Shown: positions 1 to 6,769 of the stretch, one piece after another
Numbering within the stretch: the first letter of the stretch is position 1
Layout: each line of letters starts with the position of its first letter
NCBI GenBank assembly: GCA_039029455.1
Contig: JBCCGE010000109.1
Span: 1-10,315 of the forward strand
Direction: 5' to 3'
Source of the DNA: JBCCGE01 sp039029455
GTDB taxonomy: Bacteria; Pseudomonadota; Gammaproteobacteria; Arenicellales; Poriferihabitantaceae
Length of the DNA: 10,315 bases
Position numbers and translations under genes: made by a program
The notes under the pieces: model-generated
Database searches by the model: none
What the model was told of the DNA's origin: nothing
The model's input: only the letters and a program-made list of their open reading frames with translations

Positions 1-1263
1 GGTCTACTAGATCGATTAACTGTTTTTCCTAGGAATGACGGTAGTCTACTCCCATTTTTATCAATGAATCTTGGTGATGGCCGATTAGAAGCTGCTCCTG
101 TTTGTTTTATGGATACATTGCCTTTAGATTGTTCTGATGGTCCATGTGACCATCCAAATTGCCAAAATGATCCCAGGTTGCGATGTGCAAATGATTGTCC
201 GCGACAAGCCTGCAATGGTCACTGTGTGTCTTGTTGGATAGATTATTTAGAAACGACTTATGCTCATTATCTCCATGCTTTAACGTTAGATGATAACCCG
301 CCACCATGTACCAATTTTGAAGGTGGTAATATTATGAATAATCCCGGATTACCTCTAACTTGGAGCTACTATATTAGTGCAGAAATTGTAGATATAAATG
401 GTGATGGCCTTATGGATTTAGTTGGAGGAGGAACTACACAAGATAGGGATCACGTGCCTCGAGTTGGAAATGGGGCATCTCGATACATAAACACCGGCAA
501 CTTTCAGTTCTGGCCGGACAAACACGGCACCGCAGCCCGTCAGATTCGTAAAGTGATGAACGAGAAAGATATGGCAATACTGGATGCCAATCGATTCGAG
601 CAGGGCAGTGCAGCGTTGCAGGGTCTTCCCGCTTTTGAACGAGTTCTCTATAGACTTGGACGAGAGTCCGGAGCCGATACTGCCGACAACCGGTTTACCT
701 GCGCATATCTGACCGCCATATCGATGAATCTTGCGTCGATGGCGGCCGATCTGGCGGACGAATGGCGCGGTGTGTATCGCGAGTCGATTGGGTCCGCCGG
801 TGACGCGAGCGATTTCTTTGATTCACCGCTTGATCCGATTGGGGAGTGGTTGTCCCAGTTCGCGACTCAACTTGAAATTGTCAGGGTGCTCAAGTTGAAA
901 GCTCCGCTGGGTCTTAAAGACAGCAGTTCCAGAATTCGACTGAAAAAAGCTGAATCGTGGCGCAGCGACCGCTCGATGCAGAATATTCGCATTAATCTTG
1001 CGGCATTAAACGAATTTTATACGCTGGTGATTCGGCCGTTGCTTCACAATTCCGACACAATTCGCAGGATGGACAGACAACTGGAAACGCTCATCGTGGA
1101 CCTGAACGACTTAAGCGAAGAACTGCCGAATCTGGCCAAAAATCAACTGGATGCACTGCGGATTCTGGTGGATGACCTCGAGGCGCTGGGGTCTTTGGTT
1201 GAAAGTCGCGTGACTGCTGATCTGGGTGTCTCTATCGGATTCAACAGCCTGGACGGGGACTGA
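1..1263 (+). CDS. Chimeric partial ORF: FG-GAP/VCBS-repeat N-part joined to imelysin-family C-part
   Basis: The frame is open from base 1, so the 5' end lies outside the window; the ATG at 64 is only an internal Met. Codons 1-165 resemble an FG-GAP/VCBS-repeat surface protein: GLLDRLTVF followed by LNLGDGRLEAAP-like residues, a Cys-rich stretch (codons ~58-100), and the Ca-binding type repeat DINGDGLMDLV (codons 131-141). From about codon 168 (FQFWPDKHGTAARQIR) the protein is the C-terminal part of an imelysin-family (peptidase M75/IrpA-like) periplasmic protein, with GLPAFERVLY, a helix ending LADEWRG and the typical terminus GFNSLDGD. Imelysins are helical periplasmic proteins linked to iron uptake; proteolysis is doubtful for most. 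The imelysin signal peptide and first ~100 residues are missing and replaced by the repeat protein. GC rises from about 40% to above 55% at the join (475-505). This is either a misassembly or a recombination product. Confidence 0.8.
   Translation, partial: GLLDRLTVFPRNDGSLLPFLSMNLGDGRLEAAPVCFMDTLPLDCSDGPCDHPNCQNDPRLRCANDCPRQACNGHCVSCWIDYLETTYAHYLHALTLDDNPPPCTNFEGGNIMNNPGLPLTWSYYISAEIVDINGDGLMDLVGGGTTQDRDHVPRVGNGASRYINTGNFQFWPDKHGTAARQIRKVMNEKDMAILDANRFEQGSAALQGLPAFERVLYRLGRESGADTADNRFTCAYLTAISMNLASMAADLADEWRGVYRESIGSAGDASDFFDSPLDPIGEWLSQFATQLEIVRVLKLKAPLGLKDSSSRIRLKKAESWRSDRSMQNIRINLAALNEFYTLVIRPLLHNSDTIRRMDRQLETLIVDLNDLSEELPNLAKNQLDALRILVDDLEALGSLVESRVTADLGVSIGFNSLDGD
475..505. other. Composition and homology breakpoint inside the first ORF
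   Basis: Upstream of this stretch the bases are AT-rich, with codons such as tta, aat and gat, and the protein is FG-GAP-like (ending RYINTGN, a common end of such repeats). Immediately downstream the GC content matches the rest of the window and the protein is imelysin-like (NFQFWPDK). Both families plausibly share a few residues here, so the exact join cannot be placed better than about 30 bases. Confidence 0.65.
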
Positions 1264-1341
1264 GCCGGCGTTCTGGCATGGAAATCGCTACTATTTGTAG
1301 GTTTTTCAATAAATAACTAACATTTTTTAACATTCGATGCA

Positions 1342-1370
1342 TTCCAAACACAAATAGGAATTGCTATCAT
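1342..1370 (+). promoter_or_regulatory. Candidate sigma70 promoter for the DUF4856 gene
   Basis: The -35 box TTCCAA (1342-1347, 3 of 6 to consensus) and the -10 box TATCAT (1365-1370, 5 of 6) are separated by 17 bases. A start near 1377 would give a leader of about 60 bases before the ATG at 1436. The -10 box lies inside the Fur-like palindrome, the arrangement expected for Fur repression. A second -35-like TTAACA (1327-1332) has no good -10 partner. The prediction is by eye and the -35 is weak. Confidence 0.4.
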
Positions 1371-1371
1371 T
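1353..1371 (+). promoter_or_regulatory. Putative Fur box
   Basis: The 19 bases AATAGGAATTGCTATCATT match 14 of 19 positions of the palindromic Fur consensus AATGATAATTATTATCATT, with the right half-site nearly perfect. The site covers the candidate -10 box and precedes a gene in an iron-uptake setting, so iron-dependent repression is the natural inference. Degenerate AT-rich matches arise by chance, so confidence is moderate. Confidence 0.5.
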
Positions 1372-1435
1372 CGCGACCGATTTTTTTATGACAACTCAGT
1401 CAACTAATCTGATTAATTACTTGAGGCTTCTCAAT

Positions 1436-2833
1436 ATGAAACCCGCAAAAATGCTGCTTACACTAGCTGTATCCGCCCTGTTTGTGCCGACAGCCGCGAT
1501 GGCTGACAACATTTACGGTCCGTTCCCGGTTACCGTTAAAGGCTATTCAGGCGATAAAACCGACTCAACTGCGTACACGGGTCAGATGGCGCGCCACGTG
1601 CTGCAAAACTCGCTCAAAAAACTTGCCGGAAAAGCAGATGGCAGTAATGCTGCCGAGTTGAAAGACCAGATGATGGCCTACTACGCTGGCAAAGATGAAG
1701 GTCGTGCAATCATCGACCCGCAAACCAAGGGTGATTTCGTCGTCTCACAAACGGTGGTCGATGAAATCTCTAAAGGCAAGAACCTGAAAGGCAAAACCTA
1801 CAAAGGTGAAGTCAACGGCTGGCCGGGCAACATGACCGGTTCCGAAGTCATTGAATTCTGGATTGACAAAGCGGCCAACACCAAAGGCGGTTTCGATCCG
1901 CTGACCGGCTACAACTATCCTCAGCTGATCTCCAAGTTCGCAATGGGCGCAGTGTTCTACAGTCAGGCTGTGGATAACTACCTCGACGAAAAACTCGGTG
2001 CGGACAATAAGCCGAACAACAAACCCTACAAAGACGGCGCCTACTACACCGGGAAAGAGCATTCCTGGGACGAAGCCTTTGGTTACTTTGGTGCTCCTGC
2101 TCACGCACTGACGTTGGATGCAGGACAGGCTTACGGTATTGCCAAGAAAAAAGATCTGGGCACCGCTGACTACAACAAAGACGGCAAAGTCGATTTGTAT
2201 CGTGAAATGACGTACGGACACGCCTACTACGCGGCCGACGCCGACAAAAACGGCACCAACTATATGCCGACTATCTTCCAGGCATTTCTGGATGGACGCA
2301 AGCTGATCACCGATGCAAACGGCGAAGCGCTCACCGATGCTCAGCGCAGCGAGCTGGTCGCCTACGCTGACGTCATAAAGAAAAACTGGGAACAGGTCAT
2401 CGCTGAAGCTGCATTCAAATATGCCGGTTCGGTTTACAAAGATCTTGAAAAGCTTCAGACCATCACCGAAACGGGTGGCGACGCCAAAGAAACCTTCGCT
2501 AAATACGGCAAACACTGGGGTGAGCTCAAAGGCTTTGCTATGGCTCTGGAAACCAGCGGCCAGTCGCTTGGCGAAACCGGCGTGAAAATGAACCGTCTGG
2601 TTGGCTTTGGTCCGGTTCTTCTCGGCGGTGGACAGGTCACGGGTGTCGACGGCAACGGGGAGTACATCATCGGTGGCGACATGTCTGTTGGCAACTACAT
2701 GGTTCACATGTTGAAACTGCAGAAACTGCTGGCTGACCAGTTCGATCTTAGCGCAAAGAAAAATGACGCGACAGCAGAGCTGGCCGGTCTGATCGAAGAG
2801 CTGGGTGATGCGGTCTCAGCTGAAAACGACTAA
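1436..2833 (+). CDS. DUF4856 domain-containing secreted protein
   Basis: 465-residue exported protein. The ATG at 1436 is preferred because it puts a classical Sec signal peptide at the N terminus (MKPAKMLLTLAVSALF core, likely cleavage after Ala23 in AMA/DN) and follows a TTGAGG-type ribosome site at 1421-1426. Upstream TTG (1361) and ATG (1388) codons in the same frame would bury the signal and run into the promoter. DUF4856 hallmarks are visible: the early GQxxR/H-type segment after a YTGQMARH stretch, HSWDEAFGYFG at residues 209-219, and a dockerin/EF-hand-like DxNxDGxxD loop (DYNKDGKVD, 245-253). The biochemical function of the family is unknown; DUF4856 genes are often neighbours of imelysin genes in iron-responsive clusters, which fits the Fur-like site upstream. 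It is periplasmic, or possibly at the cell surface. A strong hairpin terminator follows 26 bases after the stop. Confidence 0.9.
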   Translation: MKPAKMLLTLAVSALFVPTAAMADNIYGPFPVTVKGYSGDKTDSTAYTGQMARHVLQNSLKKLAGKADGSNAAELKDQMMAYYAGKDEGRAIIDPQTKGDFVVSQTVVDEISKGKNLKGKTYKGEVNGWPGNMTGSEVIEFWIDKAANTKGGFDPLTGYNYPQLISKFAMGAVFYSQAVDNYLDEKLGADNKPNNKPYKDGAYYTGKEHSWDEAFGYFGAPAHALTLDAGQAYGIAKKKDLGTADYNKDGKVDLYREMTYGHAYYAADADKNGTNYMPTIFQAFLDGRKLITDANGEALTDAQRSELVAYADVIKKNWEQVIAEAAFKYAGSVYKDLEKLQTITETGGDAKETFAKYGKHWGELKGFAMALETSGQSLGETGVKMNRLVGFGPVLLGGGQVTGVDGNGEYIIGGDMSVGNYMVHMLKLQKLLADQFDLSAKKNDATAELAGLIEELGDAVSAEND

Positions 2834-2849
2834 TTCCTGAACTTTAGGG

Positions 2850-4901
2850 ATGTATGACATTGCCGCCCAGTGGTTTGTTAGCGACTGGGCGGCAAATTTT
2901 TTAAACCCTCAAAAGCGTCTTTTCTGGGGGTATCTTCTCACCGCATTGCTGATCGCAGTGGTGTGGTTCGCATTGCAGCAAAAGCAGAGCATCCGTTCTG
3001 CGCTCAATGCGGTTTTCTCTCGTCGAATCTGGCTTTCCAAAAGTGCGCGCGCAGATTACGCGGTATTCACCATTAACAGCATATTGCTGGTGCCGGTCGG
3101 ATCGCGGTTGCTCGCCAGCACAACGGTCGCGTACTTCCTCTTCGAATGGTTGCATGAAATTGGTGGTGGTCGGGCGCTGATAGGTCAGTCCATGCCGGCA
3201 TGGACAATCGCCACCCTGTTTACCGTGGTGCTGTTCATTTTCGACGACTTCGCGCGCTACTGGGTTCATCGAGTCATGCATATGGTGCCTGCGCTGTGGG
3301 CATTCCACAGAGTGCATCACAGTGCAACCGTTTTAAACCCGGTAACGGTACTCAGGACTCATCCCGTTGAAAGTATTCTTTTTAGTTTGCGTGGTGCAGT
3401 CGTGCAAGGTTCAACTATCGCACTGTTTATATACGGCTTCGGCGATAAAGTCACGCTGCTGATGGTGCTTGGCGCAAATGCATTTAAATTCACCTTTAAT
3501 GTACTGGGGTCGAATTTGCGACACAGCGAAGTGCCGCTGGGCTATTGGCGATGGCTCGAATGCGTTTTTATCTCACCTGCGCAGCACCAGATTCATCACT
3601 CCACTGCGCGCGAACACTATGACAAGAACTTCGGCGTAGCGCTGGCCGTTTGGGACAAATGGTTTGGAACGCATGTTTACTCAGAGACCGGAAGGCAGCT
3701 TGCCTACGGACTCTCGGAAGACGGTGCAGACGACATGTCTTTACGTGCACTGTACCTGCAGCCATTTCGTCTGGCATTCCGGGAAATCGGTAAATCTATA
3801 GCGGCTTCACGGGTTTCTGGTAGTCTAAATAAAATTAAACTGAATTCTGCAAAAATGATATCCACTAATATTGGTAAAACGATTGCTGTACTGGGACTGG
3901 TGGTTTCCGTATGGTTTGTTAGTTTGAATGCACCCGTATGGGCGCAAAATGAAAGCGTAAATATTTATTCGGCGCGTAAAGAGGCGTTGATACTGCCCCT
4001 TCTCGAACGCTTTAAAGAAGATACCGGAATCAACTTTCGTCTCGTCACCGGCAAAGCGGACGGCCTGCTCAAGCGCATAGAGATTGAAGGCGAGGCTACA
4101 CCTGCTGACGTATTTATTACGGTCGATGCGGGACGGTTGCAAAAAGCCAAGGTTGCAGAGATTCTTCAGCCGATTGAAAATGCGACCTTGAACGAGACGG
4201 TACCGGCGCATTTGCGAGATCAGGACAACCAGTGGTTTGGTTTGTCACAACGGGCGCGCGTCATTTTCTACGCGAAGGATCGAGTCGATCCGAGTGAGCT
4301 GTCCACGTATGAGGCCCTGACCGATGAAAAATGGCGCGGGCGGCTCTGCATCCGATCTTCTAACAGTGTGTACAACCAGTCTCTGGTTGCGTCGATGATT
4401 CACAGTCTTGGAGAAGAGGCAACGGAGCAGTGGGCCACCGGACTGGTGAAAAACTTTGCGCGAAACCCGGGAGGCGGAGACACCGATCAGCTGCATGCTG
4501 TAGCCGCGGGTCAGTGCGATATTACAGTGGTAAACACCTACTATTTCGGTCGCCTGATCAATAGCGATAAAGATAAGGATCGAGGGGCGGCAGAGAATAT
4601 CGGAATATTTTGGCCCAACCAGAACGATCGCGGCGCTCACTTTAACGTTAGCGGTGCCGGGGTTACCAAATATGCAAAGAATCCGGAAACCGCGCAGAAA
4701 CTGCTCGAGTATCTTGTAAAGCCTGAATCGCAAAGCTGGTATGCTGAGGTCAATAACGAGTTTCCTGTGGTACCTGGAGCACCCATTTCGGAAACGTTAG
4801 CGAGCTTTGGTCCTTTTAAATCCGATACGATCAATCTGACGTTGCTGGGTGAAAACAATCGGGCTGCGCTGCAGCTGATGGACCGAGCCGGATGGCAGTA
4901 G
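2850..4901 (+). CDS. Fusion ORF: fatty acid hydroxylase/sterol desaturase joined to Fe(III)-binding periplasmic protein
   Basis: 683-codon uninterrupted frame. Residues ~1-317 form a membrane di-iron hydroxylase of the sterol desaturase/fatty acid hydroxylase superfamily: hydrophobic segments at ~25-43, ~74-92, ~117-134 and ~180-205, and all three histidine motifs, HRVMH (140-144), HRVHH (153-157) and HQIHH (246-250). Such enzymes use a histidine-bound di-iron centre to oxidise lipid substrates; the substrate here is unknown. Residues ~336-683 are a full FbpA/FutA-type ferric-binding protein, starting with its own signal-like helix and carrying the Tyr-Tyr pair of the iron site (564-565). The linker (~318-335) is encoded by AT-rich DNA that looks intergenic. 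ATG 2850 is kept because residues 1-30 lead naturally into the first membrane helix, although the AGGG just before it is too close to be a good ribosome site. The product may be one tethered protein, or two proteins if the internal ATG at 3855 is used. Confidence 0.85.
   Translation: MYDIAAQWFVSDWAANFLNPQKRLFWGYLLTALLIAVVWFALQQKQSIRSALNAVFSRRIWLSKSARADYAVFTINSILLVPVGSRLLASTTVAYFLFEWLHEIGGGRALIGQSMPAWTIATLFTVVLFIFDDFARYWVHRVMHMVPALWAFHRVHHSATVLNPVTVLRTHPVESILFSLRGAVVQGSTIALFIYGFGDKVTLLMVLGANAFKFTFNVLGSNLRHSEVPLGYWRWLECVFISPAQHQIHHSTAREHYDKNFGVALAVWDKWFGTHVYSETGRQLAYGLSEDGADDMSLRALYLQPFRLAFREIGKSIAASRVSGSLNKIKLNSAKMISTNIGKTIAVLGLVVSVWFVSLNAPVWAQNESVNIYSARKEALILPLLERFKEDTGINFRLVTGKADGLLKRIEIEGEATPADVFITVDAGRLQKAKVAEILQPIENATLNETVPAHLRDQDNQWFGLSQRARVIFYAKDRVDPSELSTYEALTDEKWRGRLCIRSSNSVYNQSLVASMIHSLGEEATEQWATGLVKNFARNPGGGDTDQLHAVAAGQCDITVVNTYYFGRLINSDKDKDRGAAENIGIFWPNQNDRGAHFNVSGAGVTKYAKNPETAQKLLEYLVKPESQSWYAEVNNEFPVVPGAPISETLASFGPFKSDTINLTLLGENNRAALQLMDRAGWQ
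2860..2902 (+). terminator. Intrinsic terminator inside the start of the next ORF
   Basis: A perfect 12-bp stem pairs TTGCCGCCCAGT (2860-2871) with ACTGGGCGGCAA (2884-2895) across a 12-base loop; after one A it is followed by six T residues (2897-2902). This is a textbook rho-independent terminator 26 bases after the DUF4856 stop codon. It also lies wholly within codons 4-18 of the hydroxylase-fusion frame that opens at 2850, so the two readings compete. Either it ends the DUF4856 transcript and the fusion gene depends on read-through, or ribosomes on the fusion start prevent it forming. Confidence 0.8.
3806..3835 (+). promoter_or_regulatory. Weak candidate promoter before the Fe-binding module
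   Basis: TTCACG (3806-3811, 4 of 6 to the -35 consensus) and TAAAAT (3830-3835, 5 of 6 to the -10 consensus) are spaced by 18 bases, upstream of the internal ATG at 3855. It lies in the AT-rich stretch that links the two halves of the fusion ORF and would suit a gene that once had, or still has, its own transcript. By-eye call in AT-rich DNA. Confidence 0.3.
3855..4901 (+). other. Fe(III) ABC transporter substrate-binding module with possible own start (fbpA/futA-like)
   Basis: From the in-frame ATG at 3855 (residue 336 of the fusion) the frame encodes 348 residues, the usual length of a complete FbpA/FutA precursor. It opens with a signal peptide (a basic Lys in the first 8 residues, a hydrophobic core AVLGLVVSVWFV, likely cleavage after Ala365 in VWA/Q), then NIYSARKEA (Tyr373) and NTYYFGRL with Tyr564-Tyr565, the positions that bind ferric iron in this class. 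It would capture Fe3+ in the periplasm for the permease and ATPase encoded just downstream. No good ribosome site precedes 3855, so independent translation is uncertain. If it is made only as part of the fusion, the signal helix would act as a membrane anchor, leaving the binding domain tethered in the periplasm. Confidence 0.6.
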
Positions 4902-5086
4902 GTCCGCATCGAAAATTGTTCCCCAAAAACTACTCTACAAAGCAGGCGGTGAATTTCCAGATTCGTTTTTAACATTGCCTTAAAATACAGTTTCGAGCCA
5001 GTCCGCGAAGTGATGCGGACTGTTCTCTGCAATCAATATCGGGTCGCCAGACATATACTCTGCGTTGGTTTCCGCACCTTTTTGCA
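4902..5086 (+). other. Intergenic spacer between Fe-binding module and permease
   Basis: 185 bases with no recognisable gene. The only structure seen is the hairpin at 4995-5027. There is no convincing promoter and no strong Shine-Dalgarno sequence before the ATG at 5087, where the preceding bases are pyrimidine-rich. Confidence 0.6.
4995..5027 (+). repeat. Hairpin between binding-protein and permease genes
   Basis: An 8-bp perfect stem CAGTCCGC (4999-5006)/GCGGACTG (5015-5022) has an 8-base loop, with an outer GAG/CTC pairing (4995-4997 with 5025-5027) across a small internal loop. The downstream sequence lacks a real T tract, so it is a poor intrinsic terminator. In binding-protein-dependent transporter operons a hairpin here commonly stabilises the upstream message or limits read-through, giving more binding protein than permease. 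That role is inferred. Confidence 0.5.
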
Positions 5087-6769
5087 ATGACTACGGCGCT
5101 GGCAAAACTTCGATCACTTCCAATTATCTCCCTCTGGCGAGGAGACCCATGGGCGGTTCTGACTCTGGTCACCGCGCTGATTGTGCTGACGCCCATCCTG
5201 ACGATCTGCGCCTATCTTTTGGCACCTGCGAGCGAGAACTGGGATCATCTTGCAGAGACCGTTCTGCCACTTTATGTCTCCAATTCTCTGGTGTTGATGC
5301 TCGGCGTAACCATCGGAGCCGGTACGATCGGAACGGCCACAGCGTGGCTGACCAGCATGTATCGTTTTCCCGGTCGCAGGTTTCTCACCTGGGCACTGTT
5401 ACTGCCGCTTGCGATGCCCGCATACATTATCGCCTACACCTATACGGGCATACTGGACGTCAGTGGTCCTGTGCAGGAATGGATCAGGCAGACGTTCGAT
5501 CTCAGCTACGGTGAATACTGGTTTCCGGAGGTTCGCAGTCTCAGCGGAGCGATAATCATGTTCTCGCTGGTTCTTTACCCCTATGTCTACATGTTGGCTC
5601 GGGCGTCTTTTCTCAGCCAATCCGTGTGTGTTCTGGAGGTCAGCCGAACACTGGGCTGCACGTCATGGATGTGTTTCTCGAAAGTCGCCATGCCGCTGGC
5701 CCGCCCGGCAATCGTTGCGGGTTTATCGCTTGCGTTGATGGAGACGCTGGCGGACTTTGGCACAGTGCAGTACTTCGGTATCAGTACTTTCACAACCGGT
5801 ATTTTTCGCACCTGGTTTGGGCTTTACGATGCGACCGCAGCATCTCAATTGTCGGCGATACTGATGATGTTTGTTTTCGTCCTTATCGTGATTGAACAGT
5901 GGTCGCGGCGGCGGTCTCGCTATCACCACACAACCGATCGATACAAGCGTATTCCGGAGGGAAAACTGTCGGCGACAGGCGAAAAGTTTGCGCTGTTGGT
6001 TTGCGCGCTGCCGCTCTTACTGGGGTTTGTGATACCGGTATTTCAGCTGGGGATATGGTCGGTAGAGACGTTTGAAGCAATGGTTGACAGCAGTTTTTTC
6101 CGACTGGCGATCAACAGTTTCACACTGGCTGCATCAGCGGCGGTGGTGGCGTTACTGTTTGCCTTGATTCTCGGTTACGGAAACAGGATCAGTTCCTCGC
6201 CGATCGTTTTTGGCGCGACTCGTCTTGCCGGCATGGGCTATGCTATTCCAGGCACCGTGATCGCGGTAGGAATTCTGATACCGTTTGGCGCGATCGACAA
6301 TTGGATTAACCGATGGCTCGGTGCATACGGTGTATCCCCGGGCCTTTTCTTCAGTGGGACCATCTTTATCCTGATTTTTGCCTACACCGTTCGGTTTCTT
6401 GCTATTTCGCAGCAATCTGTTGAGGCCGGTCTTGGCAAAGTCAAACCGTCAATGGACGATGCTGCGCGCAGTATGGGGGAATCACGGATGCAGGTTTTAA
6501 GGCGGGTGCATCTACCGGTCATGAAAGGCAGTCTGTTGACTGCGCTGGTGATTGTTTTTGTCGACGTGTTGAAAGAACTCCCTGCGACGCTGATTCTGCG
6601 ACCCTTTGATTTCAATACGCTTGCGGTCAGGGCCTATGAGCTGGCGTCGGATGAGCGACTCGCAGACTCGTCCACGGCAGCGCTCGCAATTGTGTTGGTC
6701 GGGATTGTGCCGGTTATACTGCTGAGCACCGCAATATCCAACTCTCGGGCAGGCAGTAGAAAGCAATGA
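5087..6769 (+). CDS. fbpB: Fe(III) ABC transporter permease (FbpB/FutB type)
   Basis: 560-residue inner-membrane protein with two tandem binding-protein-dependent permease domains, the size and layout of FbpB/FutB/SfuB ferric transporters. Many hydrophobic helices fill both halves (about 12 expected). The two cytoplasmic EAA loops that dock onto the ATPase are clear: EVSRTLGCTSWMCFSKVAMP from residue 184 and DDAARSMGESRMQVLRRVHLP from residue 457. It moves Fe3+ delivered by the binding protein into the cytoplasm. The start at 5087 gives a short basic N terminus before the first helix (WAVLTLVTALIVLTPIL), as usual in the family. Its last bases overlap the ATPase start by 4 (ATGA), so the two are translationally coupled. 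The name fbpB is by family likeness; futB, afuB or sfuB would be equally fair. Confidence 0.93.
   Translation: MTTALAKLRSLPIISLWRGDPWAVLTLVTALIVLTPILTICAYLLAPASENWDHLAETVLPLYVSNSLVLMLGVTIGAGTIGTATAWLTSMYRFPGRRFLTWALLLPLAMPAYIIAYTYTGILDVSGPVQEWIRQTFDLSYGEYWFPEVRSLSGAIIMFSLVLYPYVYMLARASFLSQSVCVLEVSRTLGCTSWMCFSKVAMPLARPAIVAGLSLALMETLADFGTVQYFGISTFTTGIFRTWFGLYDATAASQLSAILMMFVFVLIVIEQWSRRRSRYHHTTDRYKRIPEGKLSATGEKFALLVCALPLLLGFVIPVFQLGIWSVETFEAMVDSSFFRLAINSFTLAASAAVVALLFALILGYGNRISSSPIVFGATRLAGMGYAIPGTVIAVGILIPFGAIDNWINRWLGAYGVSPGLFFSGTIFILIFAYTVRFLAISQQSVEAGLGKVKPSMDDAARSMGESRMQVLRRVHLPVMKGSLLTALVIVFVDVLKELPATLILRPFDFNTLAVRAYELASDERLADSSTAALAIVLVGIVPVILLSTAISNSRAGSRKQ

Larger units (their letters stand above)
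1264..1435 (+). other. Intergenic region between imelysin-type ORF and DUF4856 gene
   Basis: AT-rich 172-base spacer. It contains T-rich runs (1303-1307, 1323-1328, 1381-1387), a candidate sigma70 promoter and a Fur-like palindrome (annotated separately). No intrinsic terminator hairpin for the upstream gene is visible, and no RNA gene was recognised. Confidence 0.6.

Noticed and set aside
64..66. ATG as the start of the first gene
   Set aside because: The frame is open back to base 1, and codons 1-21 (GLLDRLTVF...) continue the same FG-GAP-like pattern, so the gene enters from outside the window.
1361..1435. N-terminal extension of the DUF4856 protein from TTG 1361 or ATG 1388
   Set aside because: It would place about 16-25 odd residues before a clean signal peptide and overlap the promoter and Fur-like site; ATG 1436 has a ribosome site and the signal peptide immediately after it.
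1745..2707. 320-codon open frame on the minus strand opposite the DUF4856 gene
   Set aside because: It is antisense to a clear gene, has low-complexity Val/Phe/Gly-rich sequence typical of a mirrored codon bias, and shows no recognisable family or ribosome site.
3828..3846. Second Fur box before the Fe-binding module
   Set aside because: Only about 10 of 19 positions fit the consensus, and AT-rich composition explains that.
4995..5027. Hairpin as a rho-independent terminator
   Set aside because: It is not followed by a T tract (TTCTCTGC), and the permease and ATPase downstream need the transcript.
5065..5514. 149-codon frame overlapping the permease start
   Set aside because: Its translation is rich in Arg, Ser, Asp and His without domain character, and it overlaps the unmistakable permease in another frame.
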